Assembly (NCBI GenBank): GCA_948567375.1
Contig: OX419759.1
Span: 23,413,493-23,477,492 of the forward strand
Length of the DNA: 64,000 nt
Direction of reading: 5' to 3'
Source: Lunularia cruciata
Taxonomy: Eukaryota > Streptophyta > Marchantiopsida > Lunulariales > Lunulariaceae
This document shows, piece after piece, positions 24,977 through 35,850 of this stretch (within the stretch, counting starts at the first letter, position 1; each line of letters starts with the position of its first letter). The position numbers and the translations under genes were made by a program. The notes beneath the pieces are model-generated. The model saw nothing but the letters and a program-made list of their open reading frames with translations, had not been told where the DNA came from and made no database searches.

Positions 24977-25600
24977 AGTGACATTTGTTACAAATAAACC
25001 ACACATTTAGGAATAAATTGTATTAGACTTGTAGTGAGTGTGAATTCTTTCACACTCACTGCAAGTCTAATACAATTTATATTTTGTAGTAGGCTAGATG
25101 GTGACACTATCTTCTTTTGGGAATGACTATACCTAAGAGATTAAATTCAAAGTAGTGTACAATCGTAATAGTGACACTTTTATCTCATATTTAGTCATAT
25201 TCAACTTGTATCCTTGTGAGATTGACTAGTTCTTACCAAGTTATTACAAATTTAAAAGATGCTCAGTCATTACAATAATATTGTGCTAATATCATAACAA
25301 AGTAAGTGTTACAAATGAACCATCACATTCATGAATAAATTGGATTAGACTTGTAGTGAGTGTGATTTCTTTCACACCTTTTCATAGTAGGGTAGGTGTT
25401 GTGACACTACCCTCTTCTTGGAATGAACCTACCCAAGAGGTTAAATAAAAACAGTAGACAGTTTTCAGTGTCCCTTTTATCTCATTTTTAGTCTTATCCA
25501 ACTTGTATCCTCGTGAAATAGACTGGTTCTTACCAAGTTATTACAAATTTGAAAGACACTCGGTCATTACAATAACATTTTGATAATATCATAATAAAGT
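24977..25600. repeat. tandem duplication, two units of about 310 bases
   Basis: Unit 1 is 24977-25300 and unit 2 is 25301-25600. Shared phrases include TTAGACTTGTAGTGAGTGTG, CTTACCAAGTTATTACAAAT and CAGTCATTACAATAA. Unit 1 contains a long hairpin of which unit 2 keeps only the left arm. Confidence 0.9.
25013..25080. repeat. 32-base inverted repeat (hairpin)
   Basis: Arms 25013-25044 and 25049-25080 are complementary at 31 of 32 positions with a four-base loop. It lies inside unit 1 of the tandem duplication. Function is unknown. Confidence 0.9.
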
Positions 25601-25799
25601 AATGAGTCTATTTTCCTTTAGTTGTTGATATTTTTGGTGTCAATAATCAACTTTGAATTCAATATATCTAAAAATTAAGCAGGATTTAATTTTAAATCAC
25701 TTGCTCTATTCATAAAAATAATCTTTAATGAATTTGTAAATGTATAAGTTCTAAAGTGGAAATGTATTTTTATGTAGACCTAGTTAAAAAATTGTATGA

Positions 25800-26030
25800 T
25801 ATTTCAATATGTGTATCTATGCTAATTCTTTAACTCCACGATTAGTATTTGGGGATGTATATGGAACCAAAAAAATTTACTATCTTATATTAGTTGAAGA
25901 AGAGGTTGATAATTCTAAACGTAGATATCGATTCAACTAAAATATTCCACTAATATCTATATTTTTTACTATAAACACAAATTTTATTAACGTGAACATC
26001 CTTTGGAACATCATCTTCTTGAACATTATC
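25800..26030. repeat. dispersed repeat R, copy 3 (partial)
   Basis: It shares the CCAAAAAAATTTACTATCTTA block and the ATTCTAAACGTAGATATCGA block with copies at 6362 and 13180. The left half is missing or too diverged. Confidence 0.5.
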
Positions 26031-28367
26031 CCTACAATTTGGAAGATTTGCTAGTGAACTGAAAATAAGTCAAATTGAAACAAATGATAGTCACTTTCTT
26101 AGTAAAACTCAAGTGAGAAATTTAAGCAAGCTAGCAATATGCCTTCTAATAAATATGCAAGATATCTGGTGTGGGTTTTACTAATTTTCACTCCTACTTT
26201 AAGTTGAAAGAATTTAGCAAGTAAAATGATTTTCTAGATTCTTTAACCACGATGTTCATAGTACAATCTGCAAGCTCATACGCATGTTTCCCAGTCTAGA
26301 TAACACTATTCTATGTTATCCTAGAAGTATTCGGACAGGAACTGTAAGCCCTTTAAGGCAAAAACACTACGGTACATTCCTGATTCTGGACACTCTTTGA
26401 CGTTTCTGGTAAGATTCCTTAGAAAACAGTAAGCGGAACGCATGATGTTAAGTACATATCTAATGTGCACGAGCTTCGCGCACAATTGAGTCACTGAGTT
26501 TTTCATTTCATGGTTTAATAGCTTATGATATGCAGGAACTGTTCATTGACGTCAACGGTCACATATCATTTCATAATAAATGTGGGTTTGATAGCAACTT
26601 TTATGAAATAGAGAGTACTAGAGCCATGGTCAAAGTTTCATCATCCTCCTCAGCATCTTTTAGTTCATGATTTTCATTTGGACAATTGTCCAGGTGAAAA
26701 AAGAATAGGCACTACACATGTGTGTGAAATTCATTCAGTAATAAAGAAGGAAGATATAACGGTTTCTCCACAATCTGCTTTACGTAGAGTGTATAAGTTA
26801 CACATAAGCAACTGTCACATACCACAAGGTTGACTTTGCTGCCGTTTTAGACCTCCATCAATCGTCAAGTACTTACTAAGGCTGAATTGAGTAGGTAACA
26901 TGCATCGTTCATGTTGGAGTTCTGATCAATCTGCACAATTGATACTGGGAAATCTATATACAGGAAGAAATCACAATAAAGACTGGATGTTCGTAGTGAA
27001 TCGGCGGAGCAAGTATGTAATGCAGAACTCTGGAGCGCTTCTGAGCTGTGGATCCGTTCATCGAAGGGCATTGTTCGTTGTCAATGTAGAACGGAAATAA
27101 CTGTTCTCTGTCCAAGGATGGACAGAGAACCTCCAAAGTTCCTACCATTTCGTCCTAGCAAACAGCTGTGTCATAGCAACACCATCATATGCGAAGTGTC
27201 CTAATGTACGGAAAACAAAACAGGAATGATTGAGGAGATATAGCTACAGCTTACTTCGTACACAACGCATATGTTTGTGTCACTAACCGATGCTAGCCCT
27301 CACTTTGGTGCAGGCCTCCTGACACCGCCTTTGTCTATAAACCGTCTGCCTGCTTTTGACTACCAGAGTTCTACCACTCTGCTCCCAGGTTTGACACTCA
27401 ATAGTTTTGCCGTAAACAATTTTCTGTTCTAAAGTTGAGGATGTAAGTGTCCTGTTAACATGGTCGTTGCCTCCATCGCTGCCAAGTTTCGTTGACGGGA
27501 AGATCTTGCTTGAATTGGACCCAATCCTGGACATGGTGCTGGAGACATCTGTAAGCAGAGTGAGTGTAGCAAGAGACAATGAATCCTGTGCGTGAAATAC
27601 CACCAATAAATACAAACCACTCACTCACCACTAGATGGAGATATCGAGCAGAATAAGATGACGCCTAGATCTCCATGTGTGCCTCTGAGAGACCTGTTTC
27701 CACTGTCATCGAATATAAGTTAGATCCTGAGGTCTTACAGTATAGAAATTAGCTGCACATCGAGCTAGAAAAGTACATTCAGGAGCCCTTTGTAGAGAAA
27801 ACTGCTTCACCCCACGTCCCTCCTTTGGCTCTTTCAACAGAGGTCGATCAATCAGAGATGTGAACGTTGCTATATGTGGTTAACCGATATGATTGCCTTG
27901 ATCTTGTATTAAGCACGCTAGAAGAATCTTGTCGGTCCTTACTTCTAGAGATGTGCAACAGACGAGGTCAAGCTTACACCTCTGATTTATTGTTCTCAAT
28001 GCGTCGCAAATCGATGGGGATTGAATCATCTGCGATCTTCCGGGACGTGAAGGTGGCGTAGGAGGATAAGACTAGCACGCATACGGTAAAATAACCAAAA
28101 GTTTGACGTGAAATCTACATATAGTGCTCCCCAATCAAACCGGAGTAAACGACTTATTCAGTACTGAAACTTCTCCTATATCGCCGTGGTTTTATGGAAC
28201 CGTTGACCTCAGATCAAATACACATCAGATTCCGGAATCCGACGATCAAGCAGCAATGGACGGGAGTGCGGAATCGCTCACTGCAATATGAGCCCAGGAT
28301 GATACTGCACTCTCTGAATTATATGATGATTTAGGCCGTGGTAGATGTATCCACGTATCTTCAGTAC
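26031..28367. other. start of the less AT-rich island; no confident gene
   Basis: From about 26.3 kb base composition shifts to more balanced A/T and G/C with intact CpG sites. Several 60-113-codon frames exist on both strands. The minus-strand one at 27283-27624 contains EQSGRTLVVKSR, which weakly resembles the ENxSxGxAILSAKE block of the module gene, but this is not enough to call it. A perfect 11-base hairpin lies at 27104-27129. Confidence 0.35.
27104..27129. repeat. 11-base perfect inverted repeat
   Basis: The arms TTCTCTGTCCA and TGGACAGAGAA are separated by AGGA. Confidence 0.8.
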
Positions 28368-28895
28368 CTAGCGGCCCAGAGAATCAGAGTTGAAACGTGC
28401 AGCTTGAGAATCATTGCTGTTGCTGGGATAATCACGGCTTAAGTCATCCACCTCGTGGAGGTTTCCCACATGCCACGCTTCACAGATGACATCAAGATGA
28501 AATCTAGTAGTTAGCGATTTGCTCAAAGCAGCCACTGGTGTTTCAGGAGCGGCCTGAGGTCCATCCAAAATGCTGGGATTGGGAATCTCAGACGGTTCAC
28601 CCCCGCTGGGTGGTTGACGTATTAATTGCATCCTGAAATTGTGAGACAGCAGTACTGCTGCCATCTGGGTGACTTGTGGATAGCTCCGCTGGTAAAGAGG
28701 TATCGGAAGAGCTGAACAGTTCCGCACTAGAGTCGACAAAGTCGCTAGACTCGGCCTGAAGCTCGCAGATGCTATGGCCCTAGACCTCCATGCTGCCTTG
28801 AACGTCTTCCTGGTAGCAGTATACCTCTTAGAATAGTGACTGAAATCGATACAAACTTTTTTGCTTAATCGCTTCACTTCTTGTATCGACGTCAT
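28368..28895 (-). pseudogene. module gene copy D: N-terminal part with presequence-like start
   Basis: A 175-codon minus-strand frame, the longest in this part of the island. Residues about 35-75 (AWRSRAIASASFRPSLATL..) are rich in Arg, Ser, Ala and Leu and poor in acidic residues, like a mitochondrial presequence. Near residues 98-120 it carries GGEPSEIPNPSILDGPQAAPETPV. That block is found in decayed form beside the permease gene at about 38300-38360 and again near 44500-44550. In those places it leads into the 16-residue repeats and then the AILSAKE modules; here the frame diverges after it and ends 60 residues later. It is probably a truncated copy of the same unrecognised gene family. 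It could still be expressed, because the frame is intact. Confidence 0.45.
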
Positions 28896-30797
28896 TACAT
28901 CCGGATCATAAAGTACATAAAGCTTGTTTATCCGTAAACGAGATTAGAGAACATTAATTTAGGATACTATATCTTTCCAGTCTTTATCCTGTCAGGTGAC
29001 AGATGCTCTAGAGTCCTTGTATCCAAAGAGGTGGTAGAGCTGCAGCTGCACGAGAGTCGAACTTCTGTAACAAGTTTTGCTTGCTGTAGGCACATACAGG
29101 GAACGGCGGTTTTAACTTCCCAGATTGCTAGGGTCAAATCCTGAATTTCTGGTACTTCGTGCTTCGAAGACTTCTTGTGAAGTGGAGCCGAGATGTAGTC
29201 ATTACGGACGTTGCTGAATTGGTCTCAGGAACTTCTGTCTGTGAGATTTGGTTTGTCGAAGATCGGATGTAGATCTCTGAACATGCTATCAATGAAATCC
29301 TACTGAAAAACATCATAGTTTATAGGTACAGAACTTTGAAGTTCTAAGTCTACACGTTCCCGTGTTTGCGTCTTGATGTGAGACTGTGCCATTGCAATGC
29401 TTAGTAGTTTTTCCTTCTGGCTGTACTTTCAGGTGTGACGAGTGATCCGGGTTATTGCGAGTATCCAGGCACTACGACGAAATATGTAAGATCCAAATTC
29501 TCATGATTTTAGGAACTCACGTTGATTTCCGATGAGTTTTCTGAGTGTAGATGACAAAGCATCGAGCCACGTGAAAGGTGAACATCCTAACTATACTGCA
29601 GACCTCCATAAGGGCAGGGTTGTCAGGATACCCAGAGAAGACACAAAGGATCCGTCAGGGGATAGCCTTGAAGCTGTACTTCTATCGTCGTCACACTTTG
29701 AATTCCATTTAATGATCTTTGACGATACGAGGATAAGGATCTTACCCTGAGCTCGAGTAAATCATGCATTTCTTAGGCAGCAGCCAGCGGATGCTCCGCG
29801 CGTATTCTTTCCTTGACAAGCCCGCTGTACCGTAAGGCTTCAAATTGTGGCTAATTTTGCCTTTGTCTTTTAGCTTCTTACATACTCAACCTGCTGCGGA
29901 CTTGCATGCTAGTACCTCGTGCGGCTGCTTGACCGGGATGTACAGCATCTGAGGCTAGCAGTCCATCCCTCAAGTAAGCCAGGAGCTGATGTTCAATGTT
30001 GACTAGTCGCATCTGCTTCCTGCTTTTAGCACCCGGTCGATTTGAGAAGGAAGCAACTAGTGCTTCCTACAGTCGATGTCTATATAGTGGAATTACTGAA
30101 GTCTTGCAGCATTTGTGAACGAAAGGTCCAGCAGTCCTTCAATCACTCGGTTCCTTGCCACGCAGCTGTAGAAGTCCGGTTACAAGTACACCTTCCAGGA
30201 TATGGAAAACTCTCTGCGACAACCTACGGGAGACCATGGACAAAACTAAGTTTTCAGACAACTTACGTTTAGTGCTTGCGGTTGCTTTCGTCAGAGCTCG
30301 AGGTCAATCGACTCCTTCCAGCGAAGGAAGTCACTAGACAAAAAGGGTTTAGCTCTCCTGCTCTCATTGACAGAGATATCGTCGTGAAAAAGTGATATTC
30401 TGTGAGATTTGTCACATTTTTAGATGCATAGTTTCAACCTTCTCTTGTGAACTATAGTTGCTAGTTGCTCACGGTATCAAGAGGTTCTCGCGAGATATAC
30501 ACGTGGTTCAAATATCATGGGGCTATGATGAGGAGTTAGTTCTCTTCTGATGAGAACCACCGTGTCGCATATACTAACATGGAGAAGTTGTGGTCAAAGT
30601 AAGGTTTCACATCACACTTCCATGACCATTCTAGATCCAAGTAAATCGGACTGTCCATCAGTACATGAGGTACACCCTAAGCTGGTGTACAATTTTCTAA
30701 GTGCAGGCTAAAATCTAAAGCAAGAAGTAACATCTTTGAGACAGCAAGTTCAAGACAATGAAGGTGCGCATTGCCTCACCAAAACCTTATGATAATA
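28896..30797. other. island DNA without a supported gene
   Basis: Balanced base composition with CpG sites retained. Frames of up to 76 codons occur on both strands, none with a recognisable domain or consistent splice context. It ends at the TAATA target duplication of the copia element. Confidence 0.4.
30793..30797. repeat. target-site duplication, left (TAATA)
   Basis: Identical to 35851-35855 and directly abuts the LTR. Confidence 0.9.
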
Positions 30798-31260
30798 TGC
30801 TGAGAACCTTTCTTCCTAGTCTTTGAAGTAGATGGTCTATCCTTAGTCATTCTGATTTCTGATGTATAATTAATCATAGCACTCAGCTTTCCTAGTCTCA
30901 CCAGAGTAAACACTATTGATTGCACTCAACAATACTCAAATCACTCTCTCTCAGAGCCTTCAAAGATAGTACACAGCAGCACTCACGTATCATGAAAGGT
31001 ACCTCAGTGGTAAGCACCATAGAACACACCAGAAACAAGGTACAAGGTGCTGGAAATGACCCTTGTATGAGAACTTAACAAAACAAGACAGAAACCACTC
31101 TTATATACACAAAAGCAAACCCTAGAGGATTGTTTTGCAGGACCCTAATTACGGTTGTGCCACTCTTTACCGTAAAATTATTTAGCAGAGCTTCTAGAGG
31201 AATATAACAAAGCCCTAAAAGTAGAGAAGTCACTAAACTATAGATTAATTAAATCTAACA
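30798..31260 (-). repeat. 3' LTR of the copia element
   Basis: On the minus strand it starts TGTTAGATTTAATT and ends in CA. It is the same length as the 5' LTR. Confidence 0.93.
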
Positions 31261-31271
31261 CTCCCACTTAA
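31261..31271 (-). promoter_or_regulatory. polypurine tract of the copia element
   Basis: TTAAGTGGGAG on the minus strand immediately before the 3' LTR is the usual site for plus-strand DNA priming. Confidence 0.7.
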
Positions 31272-31554
31272 TGAGAGTTTAGGACAATTCCCATTTCTAC
31301 TACATATTTTATGTGTTTATCTTTGGGTGGTGCCTTTGTAAACACATCTGCTGTCATCTCCTATGTAGGACAATAAACTAACTTCACAACATTCTCCTTT
31401 TCTTTCTCCTCTACAAATCATCTTCTAATCTCAATGTGCTTAGTCCTTGGGTGATGTACATGATTTTTTTTGAGTGCTATACTTCCTGTATTGTCACAAT
31501 ACAATGTAGTAGGACTTTCCTGCTCAAACCCAGCTCCTTAAGAAGTCTCCTGTT

Positions 31555-31995
31555 CTAGATGAATTCTTGAGTAGCATTTGAGGCAGCCATAAATTCTGCC
31601 TCAATAGTAGACAATGCAACAGATGTTTGCTGTTTACTACGCCAGCTGATTGCTCCACCACTAAGCATGATTACATATCCACTAGTTGATCTGCTATTAT
31701 CTATGTCATCTCCCCAACTAGCATCTGTATATGCTTCAAGTTTAGAAGCAAGTATGTTCCCTTGCTTTCTGTACTCCAAGAATGCATCTTGAGCACCCTT
31801 TAAGTACTTGAATACTCTCTTTATACCTTTCCAATGTACTTGTGCAGGGTTGCTAGTATATCGAGCTAGTGCTCCCACTGCATAGAATATATCTGGTCTT
31901 GTACAGACCATGATAAACATTAGAGAACCAAGAGCACTCTGATACAACACTTTGTCATAGAGATTCACCTCCCCATCTATGATTCTGCTGTGCAT
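31555..31995 (-). pseudogene. copia RT C-terminus and RNase H
   Basis: A 146-codon frame with the copia-type sequence LGSLMFIMVCTRPDI, then HWKGIKRVFKYLKGA, and the RNase H signature YTDASWGDD..SRSTSGY followed by SKQQTSVALSTIEAEFMA. The Asp and Glu expected at the active site are present. The tail of RNase H (TKHIE region) continues to about 31290 after a stop at 31555. Confidence 0.9.
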
Positions 31996-32005
31996 CCACC
32001 CTAGA

Positions 32006-32449
32006 TCAAGAGGTGTAGAGACAAGATTCTCTGTCTCTGCTCACTTTGATTCCCAAAACAAGTTTTACAGGACCAAGAATAGTAATCTCAAAAACAGAGC
32101 ACAAGAAATCTATCACTCCTTTGATAGATTCTATGTTCCTCAACAGTAATAGATCATCTACATATACAGCTATGTATACATCATCTCTAGTATACACACT
32201 CATGTCAGAATCTGCTCGTTTGAAATCTTGCTCTCTCAAGTATGAGTCTAGTTTCTCATACCAGGCTCTAGGAGCTTGCTTAATACCATATAGAGCTTTC
32301 TTAAGCAAGCATACTTTTCCTTTGCCTTCAGTATATCCATCTGGAACATCCATGTAGATAGTCTCTCTCAAATCTCCATTGAGGAAGGCTGTTTTCACAT
32401 CTAATTGCTCCACTTCCCAATCTCTCTCTGCTGCAAGAGCTAGAAGCAT
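32006..32449 (-). pseudogene. copia reverse transcriptase core
   Basis: A 147-codon frame with EQLDVKTAFLNGDL, then YGIKQAPRAWYEKLD, and the catalytic YVDDLLLL. These are standard copia RT blocks with the catalytic aspartates kept. Upstream RT blocks lie in 32450-32800 but are interrupted by stops, and a frame change separates this from the RNase H block. Confidence 0.92.
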
Positions 32450-32807
32450 GCAAATAGATCCATACCTGGCAACTGGTGCAAAAGTTTCTGAATTATCTAT
32501 TGATGTTTTTTGATTGAGGCCCTTTGCAACAAGTCTTGCCTTGTACTTTAGGACCTCATTCTCAGCTCCACCTTTGACCTTGAAAACCTATTTACAGCCA
32601 ATTGCTTTCCTACTTGGTGGTAAGTCAGCTAGTACCCATGTACCATTAGTCTGAAGAGATTTCTTCTCTTCTGCTATAGCCAACTCCATTGACTCAAATC
32701 TGGTCTGAGCATAGCTTCCTGTAGAGTTTCTGGATCACAATCTTCATGACAGATGTAAGATTCATCTAACGTCTCTTCTTATAGAAAGCCAAGTTTATCA
32801 GTAGGTT

Positions 32808-33452
32808 TTAATCTCTTTGTGATCTTCTTGGCTCTGTGCCTAGAAGTTTCATGTCATCTCTTGACATCTCTAGAATCTCACTTAGAGATTCTGCATTTGC
32901 AGTCTGCTTCTGGCAGTCATCTTCTATAGTATCAAGATCAAACACCACCATCTGTATTGGCCTTTTGTACACCTTTAGACTCTCCTTTGGTGAACCACCA
33001 GCTTCAGGTAGAGATTGCTCTTCTGATGATTGATCTGAAAAACTGACTCTGCAGCTTGGGAAGATAGGTTGATCAGGCTGATCAAACTGGTCAGCTTGCT
33101 TTTGCAATTCATCTATGTTCTCACTCCAAGTCCTCAATTCATCAAAGCATACATCTCTACTTTTGATGATCTGTCCAGACTTAGGATTGTACAGAAGATA
33201 TCCTTTCAGTCCCTCTTTATATCCTACAAAGAGCATTCTCTTGGCTTTCTTTGTGAACTTCTTCCTTTGCTCGTTGGGAATATGAACATAGGGAGGACAT
33301 CCAAAACCCTTCAAAGCTGAAAATTTAGGTTTTCTTACCACTCCAACATTCTTTAGGAGTTCTTCCTTGCAATGCTGTGGTACCACTGATATTTCTAAGA
33401 TAATTTGTAGTGCTAATTGCAGCAACCCAAAACTTTCTCTCCAGCTTGGCAT
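32808..33452 (-). pseudogene. copia integrase C-terminal region and linker
   Basis: A 214-codon frame that contains FGCPPYVHIPNEQRKKF..KRMLFVGYKEGLKGYLLYNP, the GKGY-type motif region that follows the copia integrase core, and then an acidic linker leading to RT. It overlaps the integrase core frame in a different phase, so a frameshift lies near 33400. Confidence 0.88.
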
Positions 33453-34098
33453 GTTGGAGCATGGCCAATGCTTTGTCCACCAATGTCCTATTCAACCTTT
33501 CTGCAACTCCATTATGTGCAGGACTGTCTCTGGCAATACAGTGAAAAAGAATTCCTTTCTCTGACAAAAAAGAGAGGAATTCCTCATTCTTGTACTCTCT
33601 GCCTCCATCTGTTCTCAATCTCTTGACTTTCCTCCCAGTCTGCAACTCAGCCATGGCTACAAACTTCTGGAATTTTTGCAGCACTGCATCCTTGCTTTTC
33701 ATGAGATAGATAAAGCTCTTTCTATTGTAATCATCCACAAAGGAAATATAGTAGGCTGCTCCACTCAATGACTTCTCAGTCATGTATCCCCAGACATAAG
33801 CATGTATGACATCTAGAAGACTAGAAGCTCTAGATGAAGATTTCTTGGGGATAGAAGCCTTGTGTGCCTTACCTTCTGCACACCCAATGTAGAACTTGAG
33901 TTTTCCTTTGGGATCCAGTTTCAACCCATCCACTACCTTCTCGAAAGCATATAGGTTTTGCACTGACAAGTGCCCTAACCTCAAATGCCACATATGGATA
34001 TCATTTCTGTTTTCTGCTACCAATGCAGAATCAAAACAATCAGCTTCCCTTTGGCAGTGCCATATCCAAGGACCAGCTCTCCTTTCTTCAAAATGCAT
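33325..34098 (-). pseudogene. copia integrase core, defective
   Basis: A 257-codon frame. The zinc-binding region shows HLRLGHL but only one clear Cys of the CxxC pair (FYIGCAEGK). In the core, RTDGGREY and NGVAERLNRT supply the second acidic residue and the Glu. The first catalytic Asp position reads IHAYVWGYM where the family has IHxDVxGPM, so the Asp appears lost. The integrase would be inactive. Confidence 0.9.
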
Positions 34099-35360
34099 TG
34101 ATTTCTATGGCTTTCAAACAGAACATCCACTCCATGCTCCATGAGGTGATGTACTGATATCAAGTTCTTGGTGTAATCTGGAACATAGAGCACATCTTCC
34201 AAATAGCTCTTACAAGAACTTGTGTTAGATCTTCCCATGAAGGCAATAGGAACTTTGCCAGTTCCTAACACTGGATTCAAAATCCCAAGTCCGCAATGAA
34301 CACTCTTGGGAATCTTCAGAGGTTGAAGAGTTGAGAACAGCTCCTTCTGGTAACAGATATGAGAGGTGGCTCCAGAATCCAAGAACCATCCAAAACCGTT
34401 TGTGGACAACTGCAATTCTGCCAACATTCCACAATCTAGCTCTTCTGCTGAGTACCCCTCCTCATTGCTTTCTATCTCATTGCACTCTTCTGTGTTGTAA
34501 GCTGAACTTGCAAATTTTCGACCTTTTACTGGTTGAGGTCCTTTGCCTACCTTCTTCAGCTCTCTTTCTCTCCATTCTCTTCTCTTGGGACATATAGATG
34601 CAACATGACCTTTCTCATGACAGAAATAACAGGTCCTGTTTTCAACACTACTAACTCCTTTATCAGATTTACTCACTCTAGATTGCTATGGTTTGCTCAC
34701 TCTTCTATCTTGCACTCTCCTTGACTGAGAAGATGCACTGAGCAGAGCAGAATCTCCCAAATCATTAACCTTCATCTCTAGGTCCTTGATGTCCCTACTA
34801 AACACCAAAAATCTGTTTATCACATAATCCCATGTGACAACTTCAACAAGTAGAACTTTTAGAGCTACTTTGATAGGCTGGTAGTTTGGAGAGAGAGTCT
34901 TCAAGAGATGGTTGATCTCATATTTCTCTGTAAGGGGGACACTCATCCTCCTACACCCATCCTCCTTGACTCTCTTGAAGACCTTCTGTAACTTTGACAT
35001 CTGCAAAGTAAAGTCTTCACCATCTGCAAGTTTAGTGTTCCAAATCCCATCCCATATCCTACTGGAACTTTCCAGCCTCTCAATAGAGTAAAAATTCTTG
35101 AGTTTGAGCCAGATCTCCCAACTCCAAGCATAAGTGTCTACTAGGTCTCTGACTGGCTCTTGTATAGCCCTTAGTAGAAACCTCCTAGTAGTAGAATGCT
35201 TGATTCTCTCCTCCTTGTTGGACTCAAGCTCATATATATCATGAACTTCTAATGCCAAGTCTAAACAATCATAACTATCTAGGATACACTTCACATCCAA
35301 TGCCCAGGCTTTGTAATTAGTGTTTCCTAGTTTCTCTAGCTCTCTGAGTTCTCCTATCAA
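34017..35360 (-). pseudogene. copia gag and protease
   Basis: Two frames in the same phase (35360-34686 and 34676-34017) are separated by one stop near 34686. The first (224 residues) is a UBN2-type copia gag, starting MIGELRELEKLGNTNYKAW. The second carries the zinc knuckle CYFCHEKGHVASIC and then the aspartic protease motif FLDSGATSHIC with its catalytic Asp kept. The start at 35360 is the first ATG after the primer-binding site. Confidence 0.9.
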
Positions 35361-35373
35361 CCTGATGGTGATT

Positions 35374-35387
35374 GTGGGCCCATAACC
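35374..35387 (-). promoter_or_regulatory. primer-binding site, half-tRNA type (initiator Met anticodon arm)
   Basis: Directly after the 5' LTR the minus strand reads GGTTATGGGCCCAC. It matches the complement of the anticodon stem-loop of plant initiator tRNA-Met (..GUGGGCCCAUAACC..), not the tRNA 3' end. This suggests priming from a cleaved 5' tRNA half, as is known for Drosophila copia. Confidence 0.75.
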
Positions 35388-35850
35388 TGATAAGAACCTT
35401 TCTTCATAGTCTTTGAAGTAGATGGTGTATCCTCAGCCATTCTAACTTCTGATATATCAGACATCCTAACACTCAACTTTCCTAGTCTCACCAGAGTAAA
35501 CACTCCTGATTGCACTTAGCAATACTCAACTCACTCTCTCTTAGAGCCTTCAAAGATAGTACACGACAGCACTCCCACATCATGAAAGGTACCTCAATGG
35601 TAAGCAGCAGAGGACACACCAAAAACAAGGTACAAGGTGCTGGAAATGACCTTTGTATGAGAATTTAACAAAACAAGAGCAAAAACCACTCTTATATACA
35701 CAAAAATAAACCCTAGAGTATTGTTTTGAAATACCTAATTAGGACTGTGCCACTCTTTACCCTAAGTATATTTAACAGAGCTTCAAGAGAAATATAACAA
35801 AGTACTAAAAGTAGAGAAGTCACTAAACTAGAAATTAACTAAATCTAACA
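35388..35850 (-). repeat. 5' LTR of the copia element
   Basis: 463 bases, TGTTAG..CA on the minus strand, and includes the element promoter. Followed by TSD TAATA at 35851-35855. Confidence 0.93.

Larger units (their letters stand above)
30798..35850 (-). mobile_element. Ty1/copia LTR retrotransposon, complete but decayed
   Basis: A 5053-base element with 463-base LTRs at both ends (30798-31260 and 35388-35850), flanked by a perfect 5-base target duplication TAATA (30793-30797 and 35851-35855). It is transcribed on the minus strand. Domain order gag, protease, integrase, RT, RNase H is the copia order. The frame is broken at several places and the integrase has lost catalytic and zinc-binding residues. 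The LTRs differ at roughly 56 of 463 positions by eye count, so the insertion is old compared with the gypsy elements to the right. Confidence 0.95.

Noticed and set aside
30042-30337. Plus-strand frames of 60-76 codons in the island
   Set aside because: No recognised motif, no matching exon neighbours, and equally long frames exist on the other strand.
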